Source of the DNA: Streptomyces varsoviensis
Lineage (GTDB): Bacteria > Actinomycetota > Actinomycetes > Streptomycetales > Streptomycetaceae
Reading direction: 5' to 3'
Length of the DNA stretch: 64,000 nt
Assembly (NCBI RefSeq): GCF_000718635.1
Contig: NZ_JOBF01000027.1
Coordinates: 101,848 to 165,847, forward strand
A model generated the notes under the pieces. It did no database searches. It saw nothing but the letters and a program-made list of their open reading frames with translations, and had not been told where the DNA came from. Position 1 is the first letter of the stretch, and each line of letters opens with the position of its first letter. Shown here piece by piece: positions 17,073 through 26,483 of this stretch. A program made the position numbers and the translations under genes.

Positions 17073-17387
17073 AGGCATCCACCCCGAACCATCCCGCAGC
17101 GGACTCTCGCAGCAGGTGTCCACGTCGATGACACCACCCTCCACCGACGGCCCGGCCCACATCGAGTGGCCCCCGAGCCGCAACGGAATCGGCTGCCCGG
17201 GGTGGTGGGCCCCGGGTCTCGCCTGCCACCCGGCCCGGCAGCGTCGCGGCTCCGAGCCCCGAGCCCCGCTGCTCGTAGCCCGCGGCGAGCGTACTTGCCA
17301 CGACCAGCGCCGCCGGTCCCGCCATGACGGCGGGGCCGGGGCCTGGTCTGTGTGGCGGGCCCGGCTGACCTCTCCGGTGAGGGGGCG
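17073..17387. other. Convergent gap with no recognised feature
   Basis: The 315 bases between the AraC regulator and the oxidoreductase, whose 3' ends face each other, show no convincing gene, hairpin or repeat. Confidence 0.6.
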
Positions 17388-18350
17388 TCAGTCGGTCGTG
17401 GTGAGGACGAGTTTGCCGCGGGTGCGGTTGGTTTCGCCTTGCCGGTGGGCTTCGGCTGCCTCTTCCAGCGGGAAGGTGCGTTCGACCTCGACGCGGACGG
17501 CGCCGGAGTCGACCAGGCCGGCGATGGCGGTGAGCGCGGTGGCGTCGGGCTCGACCAGGAGAGGGCTCGTACGGACGCCCGCTCGCGCGGCCGCGTCGGC
17601 CAGGTTCTGCGAGACGCCGCTCGGGACGGAGATGACGAGGCCGCCGCGGCGGGTCGCCGCCACGGACCGTGCGTCGGTGTCGTCCTGGGGGCCGACGAGG
17701 TCGATGACGACGTCGACCTCGCCCGTGGCCTCCTCGAAGCGCTGCCGCGTGTAGTCGATGGTCTCGTCCGCGCCCAGTTCCCTCAGCCAGGCGTGGCGCG
17801 GCTCGCGGGCGGTCGCGATCACCTCGGCGCCGAGGTTCTTGGCGAACTGCACCGCGAGATGGCCGACGCCGCCGGCCGCCGCGTGCACCAGCACCCGCTG
17901 GCCGCTCGTGACGCCCGCCGTGTCGACGAGGGCCTGCCACGCGGTGAGCGCGGCGAGCGGCAGCGCCGCGGCCTCGACGTGCCCGATGGACGCGGGCTTA
18001 CGGGCGAACTGGCGGGACGGGGCCGTGACGAACTCGGCGTAGCCGCCCGCCGGCCGCGGGAACCACGGCATGGCGTAGACCTCGTCGCCGGGCGCGAGCG
18101 TGGTGACGCCGAAACCGACCTCCTCGACGGTGCCGGAGACGTCCCAGCCGAGGATCAGCGGCATCCTCTGGAGCCCCGCCATCCCCTGTCCCGCGCGGGT
18201 CTTCCAGTCCACCGGGTTGATCCCGGCGGCGTGCACGCGCACCAGCACCTCGGTCGGCAGCGGCTCGGGCCGCGCGACGCGACCGGGCGTCAGCACCTCC
18301 GGCCCGCCGAACTCCTCGATCGTGACGGCCCGCATCGTCTGCTCGCTCAT
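17388..18350 (-). CDS. NADPH-dependent quinone oxidoreductase-like MDR protein
   Basis: Zinc-free medium-chain dehydrogenase/reductase of about 320 residues. It has the N-terminal GroES-like fold (MRAVTIEEFGGPEVL, VLVRVHAAGINPVDWKTRAG), then AALPLAALTAWQAL and the nucleotide-binding VLVHAAAGGVGHLAVQFAK. Such enzymes reduce quinones or enones. The start is uncertain: an ATGAGC hexamer repeated in tandem around 18350-18377 gives four in-frame ATGs plus one more at 18335. The ATG at 18350 has GAGGAG just upstream. It is divergent from the GlxA-like regulator at 18547, which probably controls it. Confidence 0.88.
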   Translation of the reverse strand: MSEQTMRAVTIEEFGGPEVLTPGRVARPEPLPTEVLVRVHAAGINPVDWKTRAGQGMAGLQRMPLILGWDVSGTVEEVGFGVTTLAPGDEVYAMPWFPRPAGGYAEFVTAPSRQFARKPASIGHVEAAALPLAALTAWQALVDTAGVTSGQRVLVHAAAGGVGHLAVQFAKNLGAEVIATAREPRHAWLRELGADETIDYTRQRFEEATGEVDVVIDLVGPQDDTDARSVAATRRGGLVISVPSGVSQNLADAAARAGVRTSPLLVEPDATALTAIAGLVDSGAVRVEVERTFPLEEAAEAHRQGETNRTRGKLVLTTTD

Positions 18351-18546
18351 GCTCTCCTCGCTCATGCTCATGCTCATGCTCGTTGTCGTTTCGCGTGTTC
18401 ACCGTTCGGGTGCCCGCTGCTCGCGGCCGTACGTCCCGTACGTCCCGACGCGCTATGTCCCGTCCGTCCCGACGCGCTGACCAGCCTCTCCGCTGACCGT
18501 GATCGCGGCGAGTGGCCGTACGGCCATCTGTCGTACCATTACGGCC

Positions 18547-19620
18547 ATGCCGCACCGTGTCGTCGTGCTCGCCCTCGACGGGGTCATACCGCTGGACCTG
18601 GGCATACCGGCCCGCGTGTTCAACGGGGCCCGCGGCCCGGACGGGGCGCCGCTCTACTCCGTGTCGACCTGTTCCCTCGGCGGCCGGCCGGTCCGTACGA
18701 GCGAGGACTTCCGGATCGTCGTCGACCACGACGAGTCGCTGCTGGAGACCGCGGACACCGTGGTGATCGCCACCCAGGAGCCCGAGGAGCGCCTGGTCGC
18801 CACCGGCAGGCTGCCCGAGGACGTGGCCGCCGCGCTCGACCGCATCCCGCCGCGGGCCCGCGTCGTCAGCCTGTGCACGTCCGCCTTCCTGCTCGCGGCG
18901 GCCGGACTGCTGGAGGGCCGGCGGGCCACCACGCACTGGGCGCTGTGCGACCTGTTCGCGCGGCTTTTCCCCGGCGTCGACGTCGACCCCGACGTGCTGT
19001 TCGTCGACAACGGGCGCATCCTGACCTCCGCGGGCGGAGCCGCCGGCATCGATCTCTGCCTGCACCTGGTCCGGCTGGACCACGGGGCGGCGGTGGCCGG
19101 CGCCGCCGCGCGGCGGTGCGTGGTGGCGCCGTGGCGCGAGGGCGGCCAGGCGCAGTTCATCGAGCACCCGGTGCCCGAGGACGCGGACCGCTCCACCTCG
19201 GCCACCCGGCAGTGGGCCCTGGACCGGCTGGCCGAGCCGATCACCCTGGAGGACATGGCCCGGCACGCGCACATGAGCGAGCGCACGTTCACCCGCCGCT
19301 TCCGCGGCGAGGTCGGCACCAGCCCGCTCAGATGGCTGCTCCAACGCCGCCTGGTCCAAGCCCGCGACCTCCTGGAATCCACCGACCTCACCGTCGCCCG
19401 CATCGCCACCGCCTGCGGCTTCGGCGACCCGGTCGCCCTGCGCAAGCACTTCCACACCCACCTCGGCCTCTCCCCGCTTGCTTACCGCCGCGCCCACTCT
19501 GCCCCGGAGCCGGAGCGGCCACAGGCGGAGGCGGCAGCGGGAGTGGGGGTGGGGGTGGGCGTGGGGATGGGGGTAGAGGCCGAGGTGGTCGCGGATGCGG
19601 TGTCGGGGCGGGTGGGGTGA
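18547..19620 (+). CDS. GlxA-type AraC regulator with DJ-1/PfpI domain
   Basis: The 357-residue protein starts at the ATG at 18547 (MPHRVVVLALDGV). Residues 1-170 form a DJ-1/PfpI-like sensor, with the cysteine of the nucleophile-elbow position in SLCTSAFLLAAAGLLEGRRA followed by TTHWA. Residues about 210-310 carry two AraC helix-turn-helix units (LEDMARHAHMSERTFTRRFR and VARIATACGFGDPVALRKHF). The last 45 residues are a Glu/Ala/Gly/Val-rich tail. It is divergent from the quinone oxidoreductase, with about 200 bases between them, which suggests control of that gene. The ligand is unknown. Confidence 0.9.
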   Translation: MPHRVVVLALDGVIPLDLGIPARVFNGARGPDGAPLYSVSTCSLGGRPVRTSEDFRIVVDHDESLLETADTVVIATQEPEERLVATGRLPEDVAAALDRIPPRARVVSLCTSAFLLAAAGLLEGRRATTHWALCDLFARLFPGVDVDPDVLFVDNGRILTSAGGAAGIDLCLHLVRLDHGAAVAGAAARRCVVAPWREGGQAQFIEHPVPEDADRSTSATRQWALDRLAEPITLEDMARHAHMSERTFTRRFRGEVGTSPLRWLLQRRLVQARDLLESTDLTVARIATACGFGDPVALRKHFHTHLGLSPLAYRRAHSAPEPERPQAEAAAGVGVGVGVGMGVEAEVVADAVSGRVG

Positions 19621-19726
19621 GCGGCGGCGCGGTGACCCGTCGGCCTGGCGGCCCGGCGGCACGGTGACCCCTCGGCCTGGCGGGCCGGCTGCCCGGCGGA
19701 CCGGCGGGGGCGCGGCCGGGGGCGCC

Positions 19727-21949
19727 TCAGAGGAACTTCTTGAACGCCCAGAGGTAATCGTTTTCGCCTGTCTCGGACAGGACGACCCGCCCTGGGACGC
19801 CCTCCTTCTGCGCCAGTTTCTTCTTACTGCCTTCCAATTGCAGAAGTCCGATTTCGGTGTGCTGGTAGAACTGCGCTGGATCGCCGCTGTACAGTTCGCC
19901 GTTCGCGTTCAGCCTGAGTCGGACCTGCCCCCATCCGACGTCGTACTTGTTCTGGAAGGCCACAGAGAAGGGTTCGTTGTAGGCGAGTTTGTCGTACGGC
20001 GGCTTGAAGTCCTTCTTCGAGATGCGGACCTGCTGTTTGGGCGCCGACGTCACCAGAAGCAGCTTCTTCTTGTCGTCGCTCACGCTCAGATACGTCGAGG
20101 ACGAACTGAGCAGGACCAAGTAGTAGTCGTCCTGGGGATTGACGGGATTGCCGTCGACGTCCAGGACGAATTCACTCACAGGGTCCACGGGTTTCTCGTC
20201 GGGTGTGACGAAGCAGATGTCGGCCGCGCACAGTCTGCTGCCCGCCGGAAATTCCAGCGTGTATTGACCCTTCTTTTCGAAGTCGTGCGTGCCGAAGTCC
20301 ATGTAGACGTATCTGACGTAGTTCTCCTTGTCGAACCCCTGTTTTACGCCGGTTCGGTTCCAGAAGGTGTTGTTGTTGTCCCGTGTGTCGTGGATGATGC
20401 GGTATTTGACCTCCTTCTCTGCTTCCATCGGGTGTCCGGTGATCGAAGTCCCATTGAGTTTGATCTGGTCGGGGATCGGGTCGCCCGCGTTGCCCTGGCT
20501 CGGATGATCGCTGTGCACGCTGGCGAACAGGCAGCGGATGGTGAACTGCTCGGTGTCCGCCTTGTCGCGGTCGATGGAGGCTTTGACGCTGTATGGTGAC
20601 GTGGCTTTCTGCGGAAGGCGCTCCGAACCGAGATGGAACGGCTGGAGAATCGTGGTCTCGGGCAGATTCGGGCGGATCTGGAGATCCAGCCCCTTCTTGT
20701 CGATGGTGCCCGTTCCCTGTACCGGCTTGATCTCGTTCTTGTAGCGGCGGGGATTCATGTAGGCGTGTCCCCGCATCACCCGCATGACCTTCATGATTCC
20801 CGACAGGGTGTGCTGGGTGTCCAGCTTGTTGTTTCCTGTCGGGTCTTTTCCGATGAGGCTGTCGGTCCGTCCGGCGCTGCCCTGGTAGTAGTAGAGGAGC
20901 GGCAGTTCGAACAGGATCTTCTGCATATTGACGAAGAAGTCCCAGGCCGTCGTGGAGAGCTGGTTCTTGAGGTCCCCGACCTCGGGCGGCTTCAGTCCCC
21001 ATTCTTGGTGGAAGATCAGTCGATCGCGTACGGCGGTGCAGTACAGCGACATGGTCAGGCAGTAGATGAAGACGAGTGTCTCCCCGCCTTTCTCGGACGA
21101 CTGGGACTCGCACTTCGAAAGAATGGTGCGCGCTCCTTGCGCGACGAACCCGTACTCGTCGTTGACCCGCTTCCGCCAGTAATCCTTGTCCTCCGGCTTC
21201 GCGTTCTTGTATTCGGTGAGGGCGGTCGTATAGGGGACCGCGTGCTCTTGGAAAGTCTTGTAGGCCGCCAGGATGTCGTTCTTCACCACGTCGCTGATCT
21301 CCTTGGCGACGTACACCTTGGTCCACTCGACGATCTTGTTGAGCTTGTCCTCCAGCGTCACCTCCTGATAAATCTGCCCGCGCCACCAACTGAAGAACTT
21401 GTCCCATAGGAAACTGACCGCACTTCCACCGGGAACCTTGCCCAGCGAGAAGATCGTCTCAATCCCGGTCTTCATGGCGGCGTTGAAGTAGTCGAGATAC
21501 TTCTCCAGGTAGCCATCGGTCTCCTCGAACACGAGGTCGTCGTTCTTCTGCACCTTCCAGTCGGCGGGGAAGATGTCAAAGGAAACATCGACGAATCCGG
21601 AGGAGATTTCCGACGCTCCGGCGAGCCGAGCATTCCCATTGCCGGCGGGGGCCAGGCAGATGGTGTCACCGAACCCTGCCGCGTTGATCCGGTCGCCTTC
21701 GTAGACCCAGACCGGCTCGCTCCCGTCCAGCGGGCCGAGCCGGAGCACACAACGATCCTTCTGATCGAAGTCCAGAGCCTTGTTGTAGTGCCTGTTGGAC
21801 AGGCGTCCCCCCTTGCAGGTCCAGATCAGCTCAGCCCGTGCCGCGGCCTCCTGCGGCCTCAGTTTCACCGCGTCACCGGATTGCGCGGCCAGATACAAAT
21901 TGCTGGACCGGTGACGAATCACGAATGCCTTACCGTCGGGAAATCCCAC
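19727..21949 (-). CDS. Cry (delta-endotoxin)-like protein with lectin-like ends
   Basis: Predicted 740 residues. The GTG at 21949 is chosen because AAGGTG lies six bases upstream; the upstream ATG at 22003 has no ribosome site. Residues 5-130 look like a ricin-type beta-trefoil (FVIRHRSSNLYLAAQSG and similar repeats). Residues about 145-325 are helical and resemble Cry domain I: FLWDKFFSWWRGQIYQEV, KIVEWTKVYVAKEISDVV and, most telling, LYCTAVRDRLIFHQEWG, which matches the helix-5 stretch HLxxLRDxxxFGxxWG of Cry toxins. A beta-rich middle and a second trefoil-like C terminus (YLVLLSSSSTYLSVSDD onwards) follow. No signal peptide is seen. The gene is visibly richer in A/T, Lys and Asn than its neighbours, suggesting transfer. 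It could be an insecticidal toxin, but activity is unproven. Confidence 0.6.
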   Translation of the reverse strand: MGFPDGKAFVIRHRSSNLYLAAQSGDAVKLRPQEAAARAELIWTCKGGRLSNRHYNKALDFDQKDRCVLRLGPLDGSEPVWVYEGDRINAAGFGDTICLAPAGNGNARLAGASEISSGFVDVSFDIFPADWKVQKNDDLVFEETDGYLEKYLDYFNAAMKTGIETIFSLGKVPGGSAVSFLWDKFFSWWRGQIYQEVTLEDKLNKIVEWTKVYVAKEISDVVKNDILAAYKTFQEHAVPYTTALTEYKNAKPEDKDYWRKRVNDEYGFVAQGARTILSKCESQSSEKGGETLVFIYCLTMSLYCTAVRDRLIFHQEWGLKPPEVGDLKNQLSTTAWDFFVNMQKILFELPLLYYYQGSAGRTDSLIGKDPTGNNKLDTQHTLSGIMKVMRVMRGHAYMNPRRYKNEIKPVQGTGTIDKKGLDLQIRPNLPETTILQPFHLGSERLPQKATSPYSVKASIDRDKADTEQFTIRCLFASVHSDHPSQGNAGDPIPDQIKLNGTSITGHPMEAEKEVKYRIIHDTRDNNNTFWNRTGVKQGFDKENYVRYVYMDFGTHDFEKKGQYTLEFPAGSRLCAADICFVTPDEKPVDPVSEFVLDVDGNPVNPQDDYYLVLLSSSSTYLSVSDDKKKLLLVTSAPKQQVRISKKDFKPPYDKLAYNEPFSVAFQNKYDVGWGQVRLRLNANGELYSGDPAQFYQHTEIGLLQLEGSKKKLAQKEGVPGRVVLSETGENDYLWAFKKFL

Positions 21950-22530
21950 ATGAATCACCTTCTGTGCGCGTCGTCTGGCAGGGTGTGCAGAACCGAGGTG
22001 CATTCGAGGGCGATAGACGGCGGCCTGCCTATGCGGGACAGAGACCCATCAGCTCACCATCCATGACCAATGGCCCTCATTGCCGATGCCCTTGCACAAT
22101 CCCCGTCACCGATCACGCGCCAACCCGGAGCGATCACTTTTCACCTGTCCGAGCGCCCCGACCCGTTTCCTTAACCCATGCGCCGCCCAGCACTTGCGGT
22201 CAATGCTTGGGCCGCCGCATGGCGTTTGTCGTGGCTGAGCTGGGGAGGGGCTTGAAGACGACGCCGCCAGTGGGGCCCGCGAAGCCGGTGGTCGGCCTAT
22301 TCGGCGACGGGGTTCGACCCGGGCGACCCCTGGCTGCGATGCGGTCCATCAGGTCCTCGAATGCTGCCTGCCAGCCGGAACCGCGAGCAGTGACCAGCAA
22401 GGCCCAGTTCGAGGCCGCGATGTCGGCTCGGGAACGGAATCGGCCGCACGGGAGCTGGAACAGGCCACGCAAGCCGCGGAGAACATAGGCAACGGAAGGG
22501 CCGTGTAGGCCGGGAAAGCTGAAAAATGGC
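21950..22530. other. Intergenic stretch without recognised gene
   Basis: About 580 bases upstream of the Cry-like gene. Open frames exist on both strands (for example 22200-22532 on the minus strand), but their composition and lack of a ribosome site do not support coding. The promoter of the Cry-like gene should lie here. Confidence 0.5.
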
Positions 22531-23082
22531 ATGCTGCCCGCTATGCGTCAAGATCTGCGGGACAAGACGGAGTCGGGGGCACGGGGGAGTGTCGCAGGGG
22601 TGTCGGGGAGCGCTGGGGGGATGTGGGGGTGGATTGCCTGCGGGTGGGCGGTCGCGTTCGCCGGGCTGCATTTCTTCTGGGGGCTCGGCGGTAGCTGGGG
22701 CTTGAGCGTTTCCGCGGGCCCGCTGGCCGACGAACGTCCCCTCTGGTTCGTCGTGGTGGGACTGTGGGGCGTGGGGGCGCTGTGCCTGGTCGGCGGCGTC
22801 CTGGGGCGGCTGCTCGCCGGGCGGCGGCGGCCCGGGCCGGTGGGGCGGGTGCTCGCGTTCCTGGGGTGGTGCGTCAGCGCCGTGCTGCTGGGGCGCGGCC
22901 TCGCCGTCGAGGTGCTGCTGCTGACCGGTGACTCGGGGCCGGGGCCGGGCGTCAGTTCGGCTCAGCGCCTGTGGACCCTGCTGTTGTGGAACCCCTGGTT
23001 CCTGCTCGGCGGCCTCATCTTCGGCCTCGCCGCGTGGGAGTTCGGAAAGGCGCGAGGGGGCAGTCGCGGTAGCGCTCCCTGA
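22531..23082 (+). CDS. DUF3995-type membrane protein
   Basis: A 183-residue integral membrane protein with about four helices: one from WIACGWAVAFAGLHFFWGLG, one from WFVVVGLWGVGALCLVGGVL, one from RVLAFLGWCVSAVLLGRGL, and one from NPWFLLGGLIFGLAAW. The WGLGGSWGL stretch after helix 1 is the feature by which I place it in DUF3995. The function is unknown. A second ATG at 22543 is an alternative start. Confidence 0.78.
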   Translation: MLPAMRQDLRDKTESGARGSVAGVSGSAGGMWGWIACGWAVAFAGLHFFWGLGGSWGLSVSAGPLADERPLWFVVVGLWGVGALCLVGGVLGRLLAGRRRPGPVGRVLAFLGWCVSAVLLGRGLAVEVLLLTGDSGPGPGVSSAQRLWTLLLWNPWFLLGGLIFGLAAWEFGKARGGSRGSAP

Positions 23083-23153
23083 CGGCCGTACGTCCCGGGG
23101 TCACGCCCGCCCGGGCCCTCGGCGAGCGCTTCGCTTCGCTACCGTCGGGCGGC

Positions 23154-23702
23154 ATGAGCGATCTCGACGAGCCGATTCACCTTGCGCCGCACGATCCGGC
23201 CTGGGCGGCGCGGGGGCGCGAATTGGCGGAGGCCGTGGCGGCGGCGCTCGGCGGGCTGGCGGTGGAGGTGGCGCATATCGGGTCCACGGCAGTGCCTGGT
23301 CTGGTGGCCAAGCCGATCATCGACATCCAGGTCGGTTGCCCGAACGCCGAGGCCACGGCCGTCGTCCGGCGCCTTGAAGGTCTCGCCTACGAGCACTTGG
23401 GCCAGGCCGGCGTCCCCGGCCGGGAGTATTTGCGCCGGCGTTCCGGGCAGCCCGGGCAATCGCAGTCCGGGCAGCCGGTCAATGTTCATGTCGTGGAGCG
23501 GCGCGGGCGGCTGTGGGTCGACAACCTTCTCTTCCGCGACTATCTGCGCTCGCACCCGGAGGCCGTGTCCGAGTACGCGGCGGCCAAGCGGTACGCCGCC
23601 GAGCGGGCGCCGCACCTCCTGGCTTACTCGGAGCTGAAGGCCCGGACCGTAACCCGGATCATGACCGCCGCCCGCGCCGCAGCTCGTTCCCCTGTGACGT
23701 GA
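23154..23702 (+). CDS. GrpB/UPF0157 family nucleotidyltransferase-fold protein
   Basis: A 182-residue soluble protein with the family signature VAHIGSTAVPGLVAKPIIDIQV around residues 40-61, a nucleotidyltransferase-like fold, and the later VNVHVVERRGRLWVDNLLFRDYLRSHPEA segment. Some GrpB proteins are fused to dephospho-CoA kinase, but the biochemical role of the free-standing form is not known to me. It lies about 70 bases after the DUF3995 gene on the same strand. Confidence 0.88.
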   Translation: MSDLDEPIHLAPHDPAWAARGRELAEAVAAALGGLAVEVAHIGSTAVPGLVAKPIIDIQVGCPNAEATAVVRRLEGLAYEHLGQAGVPGREYLRRRSGQPGQSQSGQPVNVHVVERRGRLWVDNLLFRDYLRSHPEAVSEYAAAKRYAAERAPHLLAYSELKARTVTRIMTAARAAARSPVT

Positions 23703-23787
23703 CCTCCCGCCGCGCCGCAGCTCGTTCCCTGAGACGCGACCTCCCGCGGCACCACGGCCCGTTCTCCCACGGGCCCTGCCCGCCCCC

Positions 23788-24765
23788 CTACCGCCCCGGC
23801 GCCCGCCCCGTCGACTCTCGCGGGTGCACGCGCGTCGGGAGGAGCGTGCGGACCGTGCGGCGGGTGCCGTCGCGGACTTCCAGGAGGCGGGTCACGGCGA
23901 GTGCGCCGGCCTCCTCGACCGGGACGTCCAGGGCGGTCACGGACGGTACGGTCGCGCCGAGCGCGGTGAGGTCGTCGGCGGCGGCGAGGCTCACGTCCTC
24001 GGGCACCCGCACGCCCGCCGCCGTCAGCCCGTGCAGCAGGCCCAGCGCGAGATAGCTGTTGTACGCGACCACGGCGCCCGCCCCGGCCGGCAGCTCGGCG
24101 GCGGCGCCGATGCCCGCGTCGAAGGTCGGGGGCAGCGGCCCCAGTACGCGCAGCCGGGCCCCCGCCTCCTCGATCTGCTCCGCCATGGCCGCGCGCCGCC
24201 GCCCGTCGGCCCAGGAGCCGGGCGGCCCCGATACGTACACGATGTCGCGGTGGCCCAGCTCCAGCAGGTGGCGGACCAGCGCGGCGGTGCCCGACGCGGT
24301 GTCGAGGACCACCGCCGGCAGCCGGCCTACCCGGCGGTCGACCAGGATCAGCGGGCGGCGGTCGGCCAGCTCCCGCAGGGCCGCGTCCGAGCCCACGGGC
24401 GCGACCAGCACCACCCCGTCGACCTGTTCGGACAACCGCGCCACCAGCGCGGCCTCGCGCTCGGCGCTGTACTCGGAGACCGTGAGCAGCAGGTGGTTGT
24501 CGGTCTCCTCGGCCGCCCGCTGCGCGCCCAGCACCAGCGGGGCGAAGAACGGGTTGGCGAGGGTCGGCACCACCAGCCCCACCATGCCCGTACGGCCCGT
24601 GGTCAGGGCGCGCGCCGCCCGGTTGGGCTGGAAGCCGAGGCGCGCCGCCGCGGCCCGTACGTTCTCCAAGGTGGGCCGCGCCACCAGCTCGGGGCGCATC
24701 AGCGCGCGCGACGCCGTGGCCTTGGACACGCCCGCCTCGCGGGCCACGTCCGCCAGTGTCGACAC
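23788..24765 (-). CDS. LacI-family transcriptional regulator
   Basis: The 325-residue protein begins at the GTG at 24765, preceded by AGGGGAGGG. The N-terminal helix-turn-helix (LADVAREAGVSKATASRAL) and hinge helix (NRAARALTTGRTG) are typical. The periplasmic-binding-like domain follows (MVGLVVPTLANPFFAPLVLGA to the C terminus). It is divergent from the purine permease at 24934 with a 168-base gap, and the permease is followed by adenine deaminase, so it probably represses purine salvage in response to a purine or nucleoside. That gap should hold its operator. CTCTGCAACCGGTTTCATCG near 24838 has the CTGCAA/CCGGTT look of LacI-type half sites. Confidence 0.9.
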   Translation of the reverse strand: MSTLADVAREAGVSKATASRALMRPELVARPTLENVRAAAARLGFQPNRAARALTTGRTGMVGLVVPTLANPFFAPLVLGAQRAAEETDNHLLLTVSEYSAEREAALVARLSEQVDGVVLVAPVGSDAALRELADRRPLILVDRRVGRLPAVVLDTASGTAALVRHLLELGHRDIVYVSGPPGSWADGRRRAAMAEQIEEAGARLRVLGPLPPTFDAGIGAAAELPAGAGAVVAYNSYLALGLLHGLTAAGVRVPEDVSLAAADDLTALGATVPSVTALDVPVEEAGALAVTRLLEVRDGTRRTVRTLLPTRVHPRESTGRAPGR

Positions 24766-24933
24766 CGTCCGCCCTCCCCTCCCCGCCGGGCCCGGGCGCG
24801 TCCCGGGGCCGACCCATGTCATCCTATCTGCAACCGCTCTCTGCAACCGGTTTCATCGAAGGTGTGCGGCGACCGGCCAGCGACCGAAGATCCTTCCTCC
24901 GACCGAGGTCCACCGAGGCCCACCGAGGTAGCC

Positions 24934-26430
24934 ATGCCCCACTCTGACGGGACGCCCGTACGGCCGTACGCGGAGCCGCCCGCCGGGCCGACCACCGGAC
25001 CCGGCGGCCCCACCGACCCCTCCACGACCACTGACCCTTCGGGTTCCCCCGCCCCCACCGACCCCTCCACGACCTCCACCCCTTCTGATCCCGCAGGCGA
25101 CCCCGGCTCCTCCGGCCCCGCCCCCGGCTTCCTGGAGCGCCGCTTCCACATCCGCGCCCGCGGCAGCAGCCCCCGCACCGAGGCCGTCGCCGGGCTGTCG
25201 ATGTTCATCGCCGCGGCCTACGCGGTCGTCGTCGTCCCCGGCCAGCTCGCCAAGGCCGGGGTCCCGCACGGCCCCGTCACCACCGCCGTGATCATCGCGA
25301 TCGTGCTGGCGACGCTGGCCATGGGCCTCTTCGCGAACCTCCCGTTCGTCCTCGCGCCCGGCCTCGGCGGCGTCGCCCTGCTCGCCGTGACCATCGTCGG
25401 CCAGGACCACGTCCCCTGGGACGCCGCGCTCGGCATGGTCCTGTGGTCCGGCGTCGCCTTCCTCGTCCTGACCGTGCTCGGCATCCGCGACCTGATCACG
25501 CGGCTGATGCCGCAGAACCTCAAATACGCCATCAGCGGCGGCCTCGGCCTCTTCATCGCCCTCCTCGGCTTCAAGGACAGCGGCTTGGTCGTCGCAAAGC
25601 CCGCGAGCAACGCGCTCGCGCTCGGCGACCTCTCCCGGCCCGCCGCGCTGCTCGCGCTCGCCGGGCTGGTCCTGCTGACCGCCCTGGCCTCGCGCAAGGT
25701 GCCCGGCGCGTTCCTGATCACCATCGCGGCCGTGACCGTGGCGGGCATCCCGTTCGGCGTGACCGAACTGCCGGGCCACTTCTTCGGCGCCCCGGACAGC
25801 CCCGCCTCCGTGGCCTTCCACATCGATGTGTTCGGCGCGCTGAAGCCCGAGTACTTCCCGTACATCTTCGCGTTCTTCGTCTCGGAGTTCTTCTCCATGA
25901 CGGGCACGCTGCTCGCCGTCGCCGACCGGGCGGGCCTCACCGACAAGGACGGCAACGTCCCCGGCATCCGGCGCCCGTTCTACGTCGACTCCGCCGCCGT
26001 GATCGGCGGCGCCGGGCTCGGCGCGCCCAGCATGACCGCGTACCTGGAGTCCTCCGCCGGCGCGGACAGCGGCGGCCGTACGGGCCTGTCCTCGGTGGTC
26101 GCCGCGGGCGGCTTCGCCGCGCTGCTGCTCGTCACCCCGTTCGCGACGCTCATCCCGTCCGCCGCCACGGCCCCCGTGCTGATGTACATCGGGCTCACGA
26201 TGCTCGGCGCCCTGCGCAACGTCGACTTCAAGGACCCGACCAACGCCGTCCCGGCCGCGCTCACCGTCGCCACCACCGTCTTCTGGGGCAACTTCGGCAC
26301 CGGCATCGCCGCCGGGCTCGTCGCCCACGTCCTGGTCAAGGCCGCGTCCGGCCGATTCCGGGAGATCCCCTGGGGGCTGTGGGTCGTGATGATCCCGCTC
26401 GGCTACTACTTCTACACGCTGCTGCCATGA
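24934..26430 (+). CDS. NCS2/AzgA-type purine permease
   Basis: A 498-residue permease for adenine, hypoxanthine or guanine. The first 70 residues are a soluble Pro/Thr/Ser-rich extension. After it come FLERRFHIRARGSSPRTEAVAGLSMFIAAAYAVVV (the family's N-terminal signature, here shown in part as RTEAVAGLSMFIAAAY), about 12-14 hydrophobic helices, FVSEFFSMTGTLLAVADRAG, and VDSAAVIGGAGLGAPSMTAYLESSAG, the AzgA motif region. The ATG at 24934 has GAGG upstream. Adenine deaminase follows after 53 bases, supporting adenine as substrate. Confidence 0.88.
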   Translation: MPHSDGTPVRPYAEPPAGPTTGPGGPTDPSTTTDPSGSPAPTDPSTTSTPSDPAGDPGSSGPAPGFLERRFHIRARGSSPRTEAVAGLSMFIAAAYAVVVVPGQLAKAGVPHGPVTTAVIIAIVLATLAMGLFANLPFVLAPGLGGVALLAVTIVGQDHVPWDAALGMVLWSGVAFLVLTVLGIRDLITRLMPQNLKYAISGGLGLFIALLGFKDSGLVVAKPASNALALGDLSRPAALLALAGLVLLTALASRKVPGAFLITIAAVTVAGIPFGVTELPGHFFGAPDSPASVAFHIDVFGALKPEYFPYIFAFFVSEFFSMTGTLLAVADRAGLTDKDGNVPGIRRPFYVDSAAVIGGAGLGAPSMTAYLESSAGADSGGRTGLSSVVAAGGFAALLLVTPFATLIPSAATAPVLMYIGLTMLGALRNVDFKDPTNAVPAALTVATTVFWGNFGTGIAAGLVAHVLVKAASGRFREIPWGLWVVMIPLGYYFYTLLP

Positions 26431-26483
26431 GGGTTCCGCGCTCCCAAGACCCTCTCCCGACCTCCCCAAGGAGTGTGCATCCC

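Noticed and set aside
22200..22532. Possible small gene on the minus strand
   Set aside because: No ribosome site, no recognisable family and poor codon bias.
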